8,680 nt of DNA from an uncultured Clostridia bacterium (GTDB lineage Bacteria; Bacillota; Clostridia; Christensenellales; UBA1242), in assembly GCA_945937975.1 (NCBI GenBank), contig CAMEUD010000049.1, positions 1-8,680 on the forward strand. Reading direction: 5' to 3'. Under the pieces are notes generated by a model that saw only the letters and a list, made by a program, of their open reading frames with translations, did not search any database and had not been told where the DNA came from. Shown in pieces: positions 1 to 6,749 of the stretch. The position numbers were made by a program, and so were the translations under genes. Every line of letters starts with the position of its first letter. Within the stretch, counting starts at the first letter, position 1.

Positions 1-1387
1 TTACAAATCCAATATCAAATGTTACATTATATCCAACCAAAATACTATTTTCGCCTAACTTATAAAAGTCAGTTATTGCATCATTTGAACATGGAGCATT
101 TTCTACCATTTCATTAGTGATTGATGTTAATCTAGTAATTTCACTAGGAATACTTTCGCTTGGATGTATAAATGTTTGAAATTGGTCTTTTATAAGTCCA
201 TCTCTAATCTTAACAGCACCTATTTCAATTATTTCATTTGCTCTGCAATCAAGCCCAGTAGTTTCACAGTCAAAAACAACATATTCATGTTTGTATATCT
301 CATCTTCATATGTTGGTTTAACATCAAATAAATTTTCTTGAGTTTCAGCAATATATGGTGTTGGAAAAACACATTTATAGTTTTCAATAGTTTTTATATA
401 ATCCTGTTTTTCTTCAACGACTGGTTGTTCATTTTTTATTTCTTCTTTTGGTTCTTCTTTTGGTGTATAAATTGTACAAAATGAAATATCTTTAACAACC
501 ACTGAAGTTTTATTATATTCGTGCTTTACATTCCCTATAATTAAAATACTATCTCCGTCTTTTAAATTAACTGCCTTTTTATATGTAGTCTTATTTGAAA
601 AATACACCATATTTATTTCACCAGTATGGTCAGTTAATGTGAAAGAAAAATAATAACTTGGTTCAGTTGAACCAATAGCTTTTGCCCTTCTTGAAATATA
701 TGTTTTTGTTACTAGATTTGAAATTTTCCCTGCCAAAATTACAGATTCTCGAGTATCTTTTTGATTTTTTATACGCTCTGGCATAGGTGTAATTTCATGT
801 CCAATAAAGACTTCTGGTTCAAATACTTCATACCTTTCAATAGGTTTTTGTTTGGGTAATTCTTCAATAAATTTTTCTTCTCTTTCTATAAGTCCATTAC
901 TATCAATTTCTTGACCTTTTTTTTGTTCAAAATTTATATTAAAATTTCCAATAAAATTATTATTTAAGTGAGTTAAAATTGTATCTTTAACATTATTCGA
1001 AACAAAATAATCATAAATATTTTTAATCAATTTTATATTTATTAATATATTATCATTTTCTTTTGTAATTGCCATATCTTCTGATGAAAAATAAACCATC
1101 ATTGATGAATATGCTATTTTTAGATAATTTTGCAAATCTTTTTTAATTAAATTATCATCTAAATAACTTTTTTTAAATTTAATTTTTAACTCAGCACTTA
1201 AATGTAATAAATCCGTTAAAAAATTAATTATGTTATTTTTATCATTATCAGTTAAATCAGGAACATTTTCAGGATATAAAAAGTCTATCTCAACAAATGA
1301 CAAAAGAGTGTTATAATCAACTTTTAACACTCTTAAAAAATCATACTTATTATTAAATTGTTTATTTAATTCATCTAAAAATTCCAT
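1..1387 (-). CDS. polC: DNA polymerase III PolC-type alpha subunit, N-terminal part (runs off the left edge)
   Basis: This is the replicative polymerase with built-in proofreading typical of Bacillota. The frame is open from the ATG at 1387 to the window edge (462 complete codons), so only the N-terminal third or so is present. Residues 1-212 are a weakly conserved N-terminal region. Residues about 215-304 (from RESVILAGKI) look like the OB-fold. Residues about 305-369 are a charged, Pro/Glu-rich linker. From about 370 a DnaQ-type 3'-5' exonuclease begins, with Exo I VVFDCETTG (D373, E375) and Exo II GYNVTFDIGFV (D458). Exo III, the remaining PHP and the polymerase core would lie outside the window. 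In Bacillus PolC the first half of the PHP domain (an ELHxH-type motif) sits between the OB-fold and the exonuclease; I do not see it here. The start is 11 nt after rseP, and no good Shine-Dalgarno precedes it, so coupling to rseP is possible. Family assignment rests on domain order plus the rseP-polC neighbourhood. Confidence 0.88.
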   Translation of the reverse strand, partial: MEFLDELNKQFNNKYDFLRVLKVDYNTLLSFVEIDFLYPENVPDLTDNDKNNIINFLTDLLHLSAELKIKFKKSYLDDNLIKKDLQNYLKIAYSSMMVYFSSEDMAITKENDNILINIKLIKNIYDYFVSNNVKDTILTHLNNNFIGNFNINFEQKKGQEIDSNGLIEREEKFIEELPKQKPIERYEVFEPEVFIGHEITPMPERIKNQKDTRESVILAGKISNLVTKTYISRRAKAIGSTEPSYYFSFTLTDHTGEINMVYFSNKTTYKKAVNLKDGDSILIIGNVKHEYNKTSVVVKDISFCTIYTPKEEPKEEIKNEQPVVEEKQDYIKTIENYKCVFPTPYIAETQENLFDVKPTYEDEIYKHEYVVFDCETTGLDCRANEIIEIGAVKIRDGLIKDQFQTFIHPSESIPSEITRLTSITNEMVENAPCSNDAITDFYKLGENSILVGYNVTFDIGFV

Positions 1388-1398
1388 AATAATTTATC

Positions 1399-2676
1399 TT
1401 AAAGTTTCGGGAACCCGACAATGGATATATGAACAATATCTGCAATGACAACTAAAAGTAGCAATGCAAGCAATCCATAGAAATGGATATATCCTTCAAC
1501 TTTCCTACTTACAACTGGTTTTCTAAAAATCCATTCAAGCAAAGTAAATAATGCATGACAACCATCAAGTGCAGGAATTGGTAAAAAATTAAATATTGCC
1601 AAGTTTGCTGCAAGTAATGGAAGAAGAATAAAGAAATTAGCCCAACCACTTTGAGTTATAGTTGTAATCATTCCAATTGTAGATATTGGACCACCAAGTT
1701 CACTAAATCCAACTTGACCAGTTATAATTTGCCAGAAACCTTTTAATATAACCCATCCAAATCCAAATGCAAGTTCAAAACATCTGCCAAGTGCATCCCA
1801 AAATGAATGTACATATGCTTTTGTTTCAAAACCTGTTTGTAATTTTGTAACTTCACTATTGTCAACAGTTTCTGTAACTTTTTTTACTTTAATTGTAACA
1901 TCAATCATTTGTCCATCACGATTAACAGACAAACCAACATTACTATCAGTTATTTCTGTATTTTGGTTAAAAGGTTTTGAAATTAATTGGGAAATTGTTC
2001 CAGAAAATGCAAAACTTATTTTTTCGCCATTTACTTTCCAAATTACATCGCCTTCTTGCAAAACTTCACTGCCAACATACTCAATTTTAGTATTATCAAC
2101 AGCCTTTACTTGTGGTATATCATAACCGAATGATACTAACAGTATAAATGAAAATAAAATTGCACTCAAAAAGTTAAAAAATACCCCTGCTCCATATACT
2201 AGAAGCCTTTTCCATGGTTTTTGTTCATTAAATAAAAGTTCAGTTCCTTTTTTAGGTTCATTATTTTTATCTAATTCAATTACTTTTTCTTTTTCATCTT
2301 TTGTTTTTTCTTCTTTTATTGATTCAATTTTATTCTCTTCAATTTTTTGGTCATTTCTATCTTCTATTTTATTATTTTCAGCAGATGATTTATCTTTATC
2401 CTTTTCATCATCTTCATCATTTTCACCAGCAAATGCACAATATCCACCAAGAGGAAAAATTCTTAATGATATAAGCTCTCCCCTTTTATTCTTTCTTTGG
2501 AATATTGCTTTGCCAAATCCTATAGAAAATTCTGTTATTTTAAAGTTTAATAACCTACCAACAACATAATGCCCAAATTCATGAATTAATACCATTAATA
2601 GCAATACCATAATTGCCAAAATGACATACAAAATTGTTGTAAATACTTCCATACCAGAAGCGAGAATTAAATTCAT
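1399..2676 (-). CDS. rseP: RseP/RasP-type site-2 intramembrane zinc metalloprotease
   Basis: A membrane-embedded site-2 protease that cuts anti-sigma factors and signal-peptide remnants inside the membrane. The 425-aa product starts with a hydrophobic segment (about 13-31) running into the zinc motif HEFGH (H32, E33, H36). A PDZ-like domain lies at about 185-270. The C-terminal NFLPIPALDG motif (363-372) supplies the third zinc ligand, D371. Further membrane segments lie at about 159-183, 350-368 and 400-420. Two things are odd. Residues about 85-150 form a long Glu/Lys/Asp/Asn-rich insertion between the first GGY segment and the PWKRLLV segment, which makes the protein longer at this point than usual. 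The motif also reads LDGCH rather than the more usual LDGGR. The ATG at 2676 is preceded by AAGGAG at good spacing, 14 nt after cdsA. In many Firmicutes dxr lies between cdsA and rseP; here it is absent. Confidence 0.93.
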   Translation of the reverse strand: MNLILASGMEVFTTILYVILAIMVLLLMVLIHEFGHYVVGRLLNFKITEFSIGFGKAIFQRKNKRGELISLRIFPLGGYCAFAGENDEDDEKDKDKSSAENNKIEDRNDQKIEENKIESIKEEKTKDEKEKVIELDKNNEPKKGTELLFNEQKPWKRLLVYGAGVFFNFLSAILFSFILLVSFGYDIPQVKAVDNTKIEYVGSEVLQEGDVIWKVNGEKISFAFSGTISQLISKPFNQNTEITDSNVGLSVNRDGQMIDVTIKVKKVTETVDNSEVTKLQTGFETKAYVHSFWDALGRCFELAFGFGWVILKGFWQIITGQVGFSELGGPISTIGMITTITQSGWANFFILLPLLAANLAIFNFLPIPALDGCHALFTLLEWIFRKPVVSRKVEGYIHFYGLLALLLLVVIADIVHISIVGFPKL

Positions 2677-2690
2677 AAAATCTCCTTAAT

Positions 2691-3641
2691 TTATACAATA
2701 AAAATCAAAAATGCAAAAAAGATAAATGGTGCACAAAATAAATGACTGTCTATTCTGTCGAGTATTCCACCATGCCCTGGTAAAATATTACCACTATCCT
2801 TAACATTTGCGTTTCGTTTTAATTTACTTTCAAACAAATCACCTAGTTGACAAAGTACCGATGCAACTAAACCGATTATTATTAAATGCCAAAATTTAAC
2901 ACCAAATTCAGTGAACATTTCAGCATAATTTGGTATTGAATTAAAAATTAGAAATGTTACGACTGCAGATGCTCCACCCCATAGAAGTCCGCCAACAGCA
3001 CCTGATATTGTTTTATTTGGACTAATGTTTGGACACAATTTTTTACCTTTAATAAGTGAGCCTGTCAAATATGCAAATGTATCTGTAAAGATTGGTATAA
3101 CAAATGTTACAACAAGTGCAAATGTTGCAAACAATGTCAAATATTCTTTTGGCTTTACAAAAACATAACTTGCTGTTCCAAAGTTATTAATTAAAATTAA
3201 TCCAAAAATTAATGCAGTTGGATACAAGCACGCAAAAAATGTATGCATTGACTTGAATATTGAAAAAGTGTCTGACCTAATCTTAAGATTTCTTGTCTTA
3301 ATTTCATTGTTAGTTTTTTTAGCAAATGTTATGCCAAATAAAGCAAGTAAGCCAACAATTAATATTAAAACAGATAATTCTATTAAAAGAATCATATACC
3401 ATTTTAATTCCAAACTTACGCACAAAATATAAATTGCATATGTTATTATTGGATAACACAATGGAATATACTTGTTGTTATACATATTTGATCTTGCAAG
3501 TATATTTGTCATTTCATATGCACCAATAGTTGCTAAAATTATAACAAATGCATCAAATATATAAGTTGTTATGTTTCTTGCGAATAAAACTAACACTAAT
3601 ACAGCTAAAATCATAGCACCTGTTATCACTCTTTGTTTCAT
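2691..3641 (-). CDS. cdsA: phosphatidate cytidylyltransferase (CDP-diacylglycerol synthase)
   Basis: An integral membrane enzyme that converts phosphatidic acid and CTP to CDP-diacylglycerol, the precursor of phosphatidylglycerol and other anionic phospholipids. The 316-aa product is strongly hydrophobic, with many predicted membrane segments (for example about 8-20, 29-45, 59-77, 80-105, 138-152 and 168-186). The C-terminal CDS signature is intact: S272-K-L-K-R276, D282, PGHGG at 288-292 and D295-R-I-D298. An upstream conserved FTDTFAY stretch (D187) is also present. Its ATG overlaps the uppS TGA (ATGA), and AGGAGA lies about 7 nt upstream, so it is probably translationally coupled to uppS. 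The pairing of uppS and cdsA is standard in bacteria. No frameshift or missing key residue is seen. Confidence 0.95.
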   Translation of the reverse strand: MKQRVITGAMILAVLVLVLFARNITTYIFDAFVIILATIGAYEMTNILARSNMYNNKYIPLCYPIITYAIYILCVSLELKWYMILLIELSVLILIVGLLALFGITFAKKTNNEIKTRNLKIRSDTFSIFKSMHTFFACLYPTALIFGLILINNFGTASYVFVKPKEYLTLFATFALVVTFVIPIFTDTFAYLTGSLIKGKKLCPNISPNKTISGAVGGLLWGGASAVVTFLIFNSIPNYAEMFTEFGVKFWHLIIIGLVASVLCQLGDLFESKLKRNANVKDSGNILPGHGGILDRIDSHLFCAPFIFFAFLIFIV

Positions 3642-4357
3642 TTATTTTTCTCCTGTTTTATCTTTCCAAATCGTCTATCTCTAGACTGATATTCAATTAT
3701 TGCTTTTTCAAGTTGTTTTTTATCAAAATCAGGCCAATGAATTTTTGGAAAATATAGTTCACTATAAGCCGATTGAAACAACATAAAATTGCTTAATCTT
3801 TGTTCCCCACTCGTTCTTATAATTAAATCTGGGTATGGTAAATCTTTTGTATATAATTCACTTGCAATATCATCAGCAGTTACAAAAGTTTTGCCTTTTT
3901 TTATTAAATTATTACATGCATAGGCAATTTCATCTCTACCACCATAACTTAATCCAATATTAACAACAAAATCAGTATTATGTTTTGTTTTTTCAGTAAC
4001 ATCAATAAGTAATTCATATAACTCTTTTGGAAGTCTTTTTATATCTCCCATTGTTTGAATTTTTACATTGTCATTAATAAATCTTTGGTAATTTTCTTTT
4101 AGATGGTTTAATATCAAATCAAAAATACCATAAACTTCTTCTTTTTCTCTTTGCCAATTTTCAGTTGAAAAAGCAAAAAAAGACATAACCTTTATGCCAA
4201 GTTCTTTTCCTGCTTTTGTAACTCTTTTAAGAGCGTCAACACCTGCTTTATGACCAGCAAGTCTTGGTAATAATCTTTTTTTTGCCCACCTTCCATTGCC
4301 ATCCATAATTATCGCAATATGTTTTGGAATATTATTAGGGTCTATTTTTTTTGGCAT
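3638..4357 (-). CDS. uppS: isoprenyl transferase / undecaprenyl diphosphate synthase
   Basis: A soluble cis-prenyltransferase that adds eight isopentenyl units to farnesyl diphosphate, giving undecaprenyl diphosphate, the carrier lipid for peptidoglycan and other wall polymers. With the ATG at 4357 the product is 239 aa, a normal length. All family motifs are present: IIMDGNGRWA with catalytic D19, FAFSTENW (61-68), NIGLSYGGRDEI (about 133-144), and PDLIIRTSGEQRLSNF followed by SELYF (E200). A TTG at 4366, four codons upstream in frame, would give a longer form overlapping the previous stop. AAAGGA at 4372-4367 sits 9 nt from the ATG but almost abuts the TTG, so I prefer the ATG. The 3' end overlaps the cdsA start by ATGA. 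The precursor pathway genes often found nearby (dxr, ispG) are not in the window. Confidence 0.95.
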   Translation of the reverse strand: MPKKIDPNNIPKHIAIIMDGNGRWAKKRLLPRLAGHKAGVDALKRVTKAGKELGIKVMSFFAFSTENWQREKEEVYGIFDLILNHLKENYQRFINDNVKIQTMGDIKRLPKELYELLIDVTEKTKHNTDFVVNIGLSYGGRDEIAYACNNLIKKGKTFVTADDIASELYTKDLPYPDLIIRTSGEQRLSNFMLFQSAYSELYFPKIHWPDFDKKQLEKAIIEYQSRDRRFGKIKQEKNK

Positions 4358-4362
4358 AGCAA

Positions 4363-4554
4363 TCAATCCTTTAACTTGAATAAGAATTTTCCTACAGTCA
4401 AAAGGACTGTTTTATCTTGTAATACTTTTTGATTTGTAACTAATGTTACATCACCATCAACATTATGGTTATTATTAACAATTTGATAAGAAATATTTTG
4501 GTTATCTAAATCTTTTTCGACATCTTCAAGCCTTTGCCCAATATAGTCCTTCAT
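4363..4554 (-). CDS. 63-aa uncharacterised protein between frr and uppS (PASTA- or I78-inhibitor-like fold possible)
   Basis: A small soluble protein that I cannot name. It starts with an ATG overlapping the frr stop (TAATG at 4556-4552) and ends 5 nt before the uppS ATG, so it is almost certainly translated with its neighbours. The sequence begins MKDYIGQRLEDVEKDL, with a G-x-x-L-x-x-V/A amphipathic helix. A strand (ISYQIV), a loop of Asn/Asp/Gly, and strands DVTLVTNQKVL and KTVLLTVG follow. This helix-strand-strand layout, with Gly near the start and a final V-x-L-T-V-G, recalls a single PASTA domain (normally part of wall-sensing kinases and penicillin-binding proteins). It also recalls the peptidase inhibitor I78 fold. 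There is no signal peptide or membrane segment, so a cytosolic place is likely. Both comparisons are inference from pattern only. Confidence 0.75.
   Translation of the reverse strand: MKDYIGQRLEDVEKDLDNQNISYQIVNNNHNVDGDVTLVTNQKVLQDKTVLLTVGKFLFKLKD
4367..4372 (-). promoter_or_regulatory. ribosome binding site deciding the uppS start
   Basis: AAAGGA on the minus strand lies 9 nt upstream of the ATG at 4357, but has essentially no spacing to the in-frame TTG at 4366. It lies inside the last codons of the 63-aa gene. It therefore supports initiation at the ATG (protein starting MPKKIDP). Confidence 0.6.
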
Positions 4555-5126
4555 TAGATTTCCATAACTTCCTTTTCTTTGTTTGCACTTTCTTCATCGC
4601 ACATAGCAATATACTTATCTTGAATTTTTTGTACTTCTTCCTCAAGATTTGCATATTCATCTTCACTAATTTCGTTGTCTTTTTTCATTTGTTTAAACAT
4701 ATCTAAACAATCTCTACGAGCATTTCTTAAAACAACTTTTGTTTCTTCACAAAGTTTTTTAACTTGCTTTACAATTTCTTTTCTTCTTTCTTCTGTGAGT
4801 GCTGGGAATACAAGTCTAATAACTCTGGCATCATCGCTAGGATTTACCCCAAGGTCAGCTTCTTGCAATGCTTTTGTTACAGCTTTTAATTGAGATTGGT
4901 CCCAAACATTAATAGCAAGTACTCTTGCTTCTTGAACAGATATATTTGCCATTTGGTTTAATGGAGTTGGAACTCCATAATATTCTACGCTTACCTTATC
5001 CAAAATATGTGGATTTGCTCTGCCTGCTCTTATAACTTGATATTCAGATATTAAGTGGTCAATAGCCTTTTTTAAATCTTGTTCATAATCAGCCTTAACA
5101 CTTTTTACCATTTCTATGTCTTGCAT
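4554..5126 (-). CDS. frr: ribosome recycling factor (RRF)
   Basis: A cytosolic protein that, with EF-G, splits post-termination ribosomes into subunits. The 190-aa product is close to the usual 185 aa and looks complete. The N-terminal helix holds the family RAGRANPHILDKV segment (33-45), followed by the small beta domain (VEYYGVPTPLNQMANISV, 47-64). The C-terminal helical hairpin carries LTEERRKEI (110-118) and LRNARRD (133-139). A short Glu/Lys-rich extension follows the normal end. AAAGGAG precedes the ATG at 5126. It is the first gene of the operon downstream of the tsf terminator. pyrH, which normally stands between tsf and frr, is missing here. Confidence 0.97.
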   Translation of the reverse strand: MQDIEMVKSVKADYEQDLKKAIDHLISEYQVIRAGRANPHILDKVSVEYYGVPTPLNQMANISVQEARVLAINVWDQSQLKAVTKALQEADLGVNPSDDARVIRLVFPALTEERRKEIVKQVKKLCEETKVVLRNARRDCLDMFKQMKKDNEISEDEYANLEEEVQKIQDKYIAMCDEESANKEKEVMEI

Positions 5127-5151
5127 AAATTCTCCTTTAATACTATTTTAT

Positions 5152-5180
5152 ATATTACTATAAATTTATTATGAAATCAA
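5152..5180 (-). promoter_or_regulatory. candidate sigma-70/SigA-type promoter for the frr operon
   Basis: On the minus strand, TTGATT (5180-5175) is followed after 17 nt by TAATAT (5157-5152). An overlapping alternative is TTGTTT (5184-5179), 16 nt, TATAGT (5162-5157), which has the better -10. The region lies just past the tsf terminator and 26 to 31 nt before the frr start codon. A promoter is expected here because the terminator would otherwise silence the six downstream genes. In such AT-rich DNA the exact boxes are uncertain. Confidence 0.45.
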
Positions 5181-5191
5181 ACAAAAAACAA

Positions 5192-5221
5192 TAAAAAACC
5201 GTAGTTAAATAAAACTACGGT
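5192..5221 (-). terminator. rho-independent terminator of the rpsB-tsf operon
   Basis: Minus-strand ACCGTAGTT (5221-5213) and AACTACGGT (5206-5198) form a perfect 9-bp stem with a 6-nt loop. A T-rich run follows at once (TTTTTTATTG, then another T run to about 5180). It begins 12 nt past the tsf stop. On the plus strand no T run follows the stem, so it acts in the minus direction. Confidence 0.92.
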
Positions 5222-5233
5222 CAAAATTATTAA

Positions 5234-5851
5234 TTATTTTGTCCAATCTCTTTTTTCAAGACCTTCACCCATTTCATAACGAGTAAATCTTCTTATGCTA
5301 ATTTTTTCTCCCATAGCTAAGATTGCTTCATTAACAACTTCTTTAACTGATTTTGAAGGATCTTTAACAAAATCTTGTTCAAGCAAGCAAATTTCTTTGT
5401 AGAATTTGTGAATTCTTCCTTCAACCATTTTTTCTACAACATTTGCAGGTTTTCCTTCGTTTAAAGATTGAGCAGTTAAAACTTCCTTTTCTTTTTCAAC
5501 TTCCTCTGCAGGAACTTCTTCAATTGTTACATATTTTGGATTTGCCGCAGCAATTTGCATAGCAATATCTTTTAATAATGTTTGGAATTGTTCACTTCTT
5601 GCAACGAAATCTGTTTCACAGTTGATTTCAACCAAAACACCAATCTTTCCACCCATATGGATGTATGAACCAACAGCACCTTCTCCAGCGATTCTATCTG
5701 CTTTTTTTGCAGCAGCTGCGATTCCCTTTTCTCTTAACCAAATAACAGCTTTATCAAAATCACCATCACTTGCTTCAAGAGCTCTTTTACAATCCATCAT
5801 ACCAGCACCTGTGCTTGTACGAAGTTTAACAACATCTTGTGCAGTAAACAT
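5234..5851 (-). CDS. tsf: translation elongation factor Ts, short form
   Basis: The cytosolic guanine-nucleotide exchange factor that recycles EF-Tu-GDP to EF-Tu-GTP. The 205-aa product begins with the UBA-like EF-Tu-binding domain, with the motif [16 protein letters not shown] (10-25). The core contains NCETDFVAR, including the TDFV motif (80-83) that inserts into EF-Tu. The C-terminus ends soon after [17 protein letters not shown], which matches the usual family end. It is shorter than the roughly 290-aa EF-Ts of Bacillus subtilis and E. coli and resembles the short Thermus/cyanobacterial-type architecture with a reduced core. The reading frame is intact at both ends, so this is not a truncation by frameshift. 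The start lies 4 nt after rpsB, with AAGGAG inside the rpsB end, and a strong terminator follows. Confidence 0.96.
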   Translation of the reverse strand: MFTAQDVVKLRTSTGAGMMDCKRALEASDGDFDKAVIWLREKGIAAAAKKADRIAGEGAVGSYIHMGGKIGVLVEINCETDFVARSEQFQTLLKDIAMQIAAANPKYVTIEEVPAEEVEKEKEVLTAQSLNEGKPANVVEKMVEGRIHKFYKEICLLEQDFVKDPSKSVKEVVNEAILAMGEKISIRRFTRYEMGEGLEKRDWTK

Positions 5852-5855
5852 TTAA

Positions 5856-6749
5856 TTATTCTCCTTCTTTTTCAGTTTTTTCTTCTACTTTTGCTTCTTC
5901 GTTCTTTTCAACTTTAGCTTCAGTAGTTTTAGCTTTTTTTGCTCTTGGCTTTTTTGCAGGTTTAACTTCATCTTCTTCTTTAACTTCTGGTTCTTTAACA
6001 TCTGCTAAAACTGCATTCATATCAAATGCTTCTTCATCATCAGCATTTTCATTTTTATTAAGTGAAACACCTTCTCTTGCTTCTATAACTGCATCTGCGA
6101 TTGCTCCAGCAATAAGTTTTACTGATCTTATAGCATCATCATTTCCTGGAATTACATAGTCAATATCAGATGGATCACAGTTTGTATCAATAAGACCAAC
6201 AACTGGAATACCAAGTGCTTTTGCTTCTTTAACGCAAATGTGTTCTTTGCTTGAATCAACAACAAAGATAACTCCTGGCATTTCTCTCATATCTTTGATT
6301 CCACCAAGGTTAGCTTCAAGTTTTTCTCTTTCATGCTTTAAGATTGCAACTTCTTTCTTTGGTAAAAGATTAAATTCTCCAACTTTTTCCATTTGATTAA
6401 GTTTGTTTAATCTTTCAATTCTGTTTCTAATTGTTTTGAAGTTTGTAAGGCAACCACCAAGCCAACGATTGTTGACATAGTACATACCACATCTTTCTGC
6501 TTCTTCCTTAACTGCTTCTTGAGCTTGTTTTTTTGTTCCTACGAACAATACTGATTTTCCTGACGCAACAACATCTCTTACGAAAGCGTAAGCTTTGTCG
6601 ATGAGTGCAGATGTTTCCTCTAAGTTAATGATATGAATATCATTTCTTGCAGTAAAAATGTATTTTGACATTTTTGGATTCCATTTCCTTGTTTGGTGAC
6701 CAAAATGTACGCCTGCTTCTAGAAGTTGTTTCATTGAAATAACTGACAT
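5856..6749 (-). CDS. rpsB: 30S ribosomal protein S2 with a long charged C-terminal tail
   Basis: A small-subunit ribosomal protein needed for a translationally active 30S subunit. The 297-aa product starts with the family N-terminus ([20 protein letters not shown], 6-25). It contains [16 protein letters not shown] (29-44), [12 protein letters not shown] (93-104), [13 protein letters not shown] (158-170) and [27 protein letters not shown] (183-209). The usual S2 core ends near residue 227. Residues 228-297 are an acidic, then Lys/Glu/Ala-rich, low-complexity extension, making the protein about 50 residues longer than B. subtilis S2. The ATG at 6749 has a strong AAGGAGG (6766-6760). rpsB and tsf form a two-gene operon with their own promoter, leader and terminator. 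Confidence 0.97.
   Translation of the reverse strand: MSVISMKQLLEAGVHFGHQTRKWNPKMSKYIFTARNDIHIINLEETSALIDKAYAFVRDVVASGKSVLFVGTKKQAQEAVKEEAERCGMYYVNNRWLGGCLTNFKTIRNRIERLNKLNQMEKVGEFNLLPKKEVAILKHEREKLEANLGGIKDMREMPGVIFVVDSSKEHICVKEAKALGIPVVGLIDTNCDPSDIDYVIPGNDDAIRSVKLIAGAIADAVIEAREGVSLNKNENADDEEAFDMNAVLADVKEPEVKEEDEVKPAKKPRAKKAKTTEAKVEKNEEAKVEEKTEKEGE

Noticed and set aside
1859..2125. Plus-strand open frame opposite rseP
   Set aside because: It is antisense to the clearly conserved rseP PDZ region, with Ser/Thr/Phe-rich composition expected from a reverse-frame shadow.
2227..2424. RseP charged insertion as a frameshift or assembly error
   Set aside because: The frame is continuous, conserved rseP sequence continues on both sides, and composition matches a natural disordered loop.
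5192..5221. Bidirectional terminator
   Set aside because: Only the minus strand has a T run after the stem, and no plus-strand gene ends here.
5622..5855. Plus-strand open frame opposite tsf
   Set aside because: It is antisense to conserved EF-Ts motifs and has no supporting start signals.
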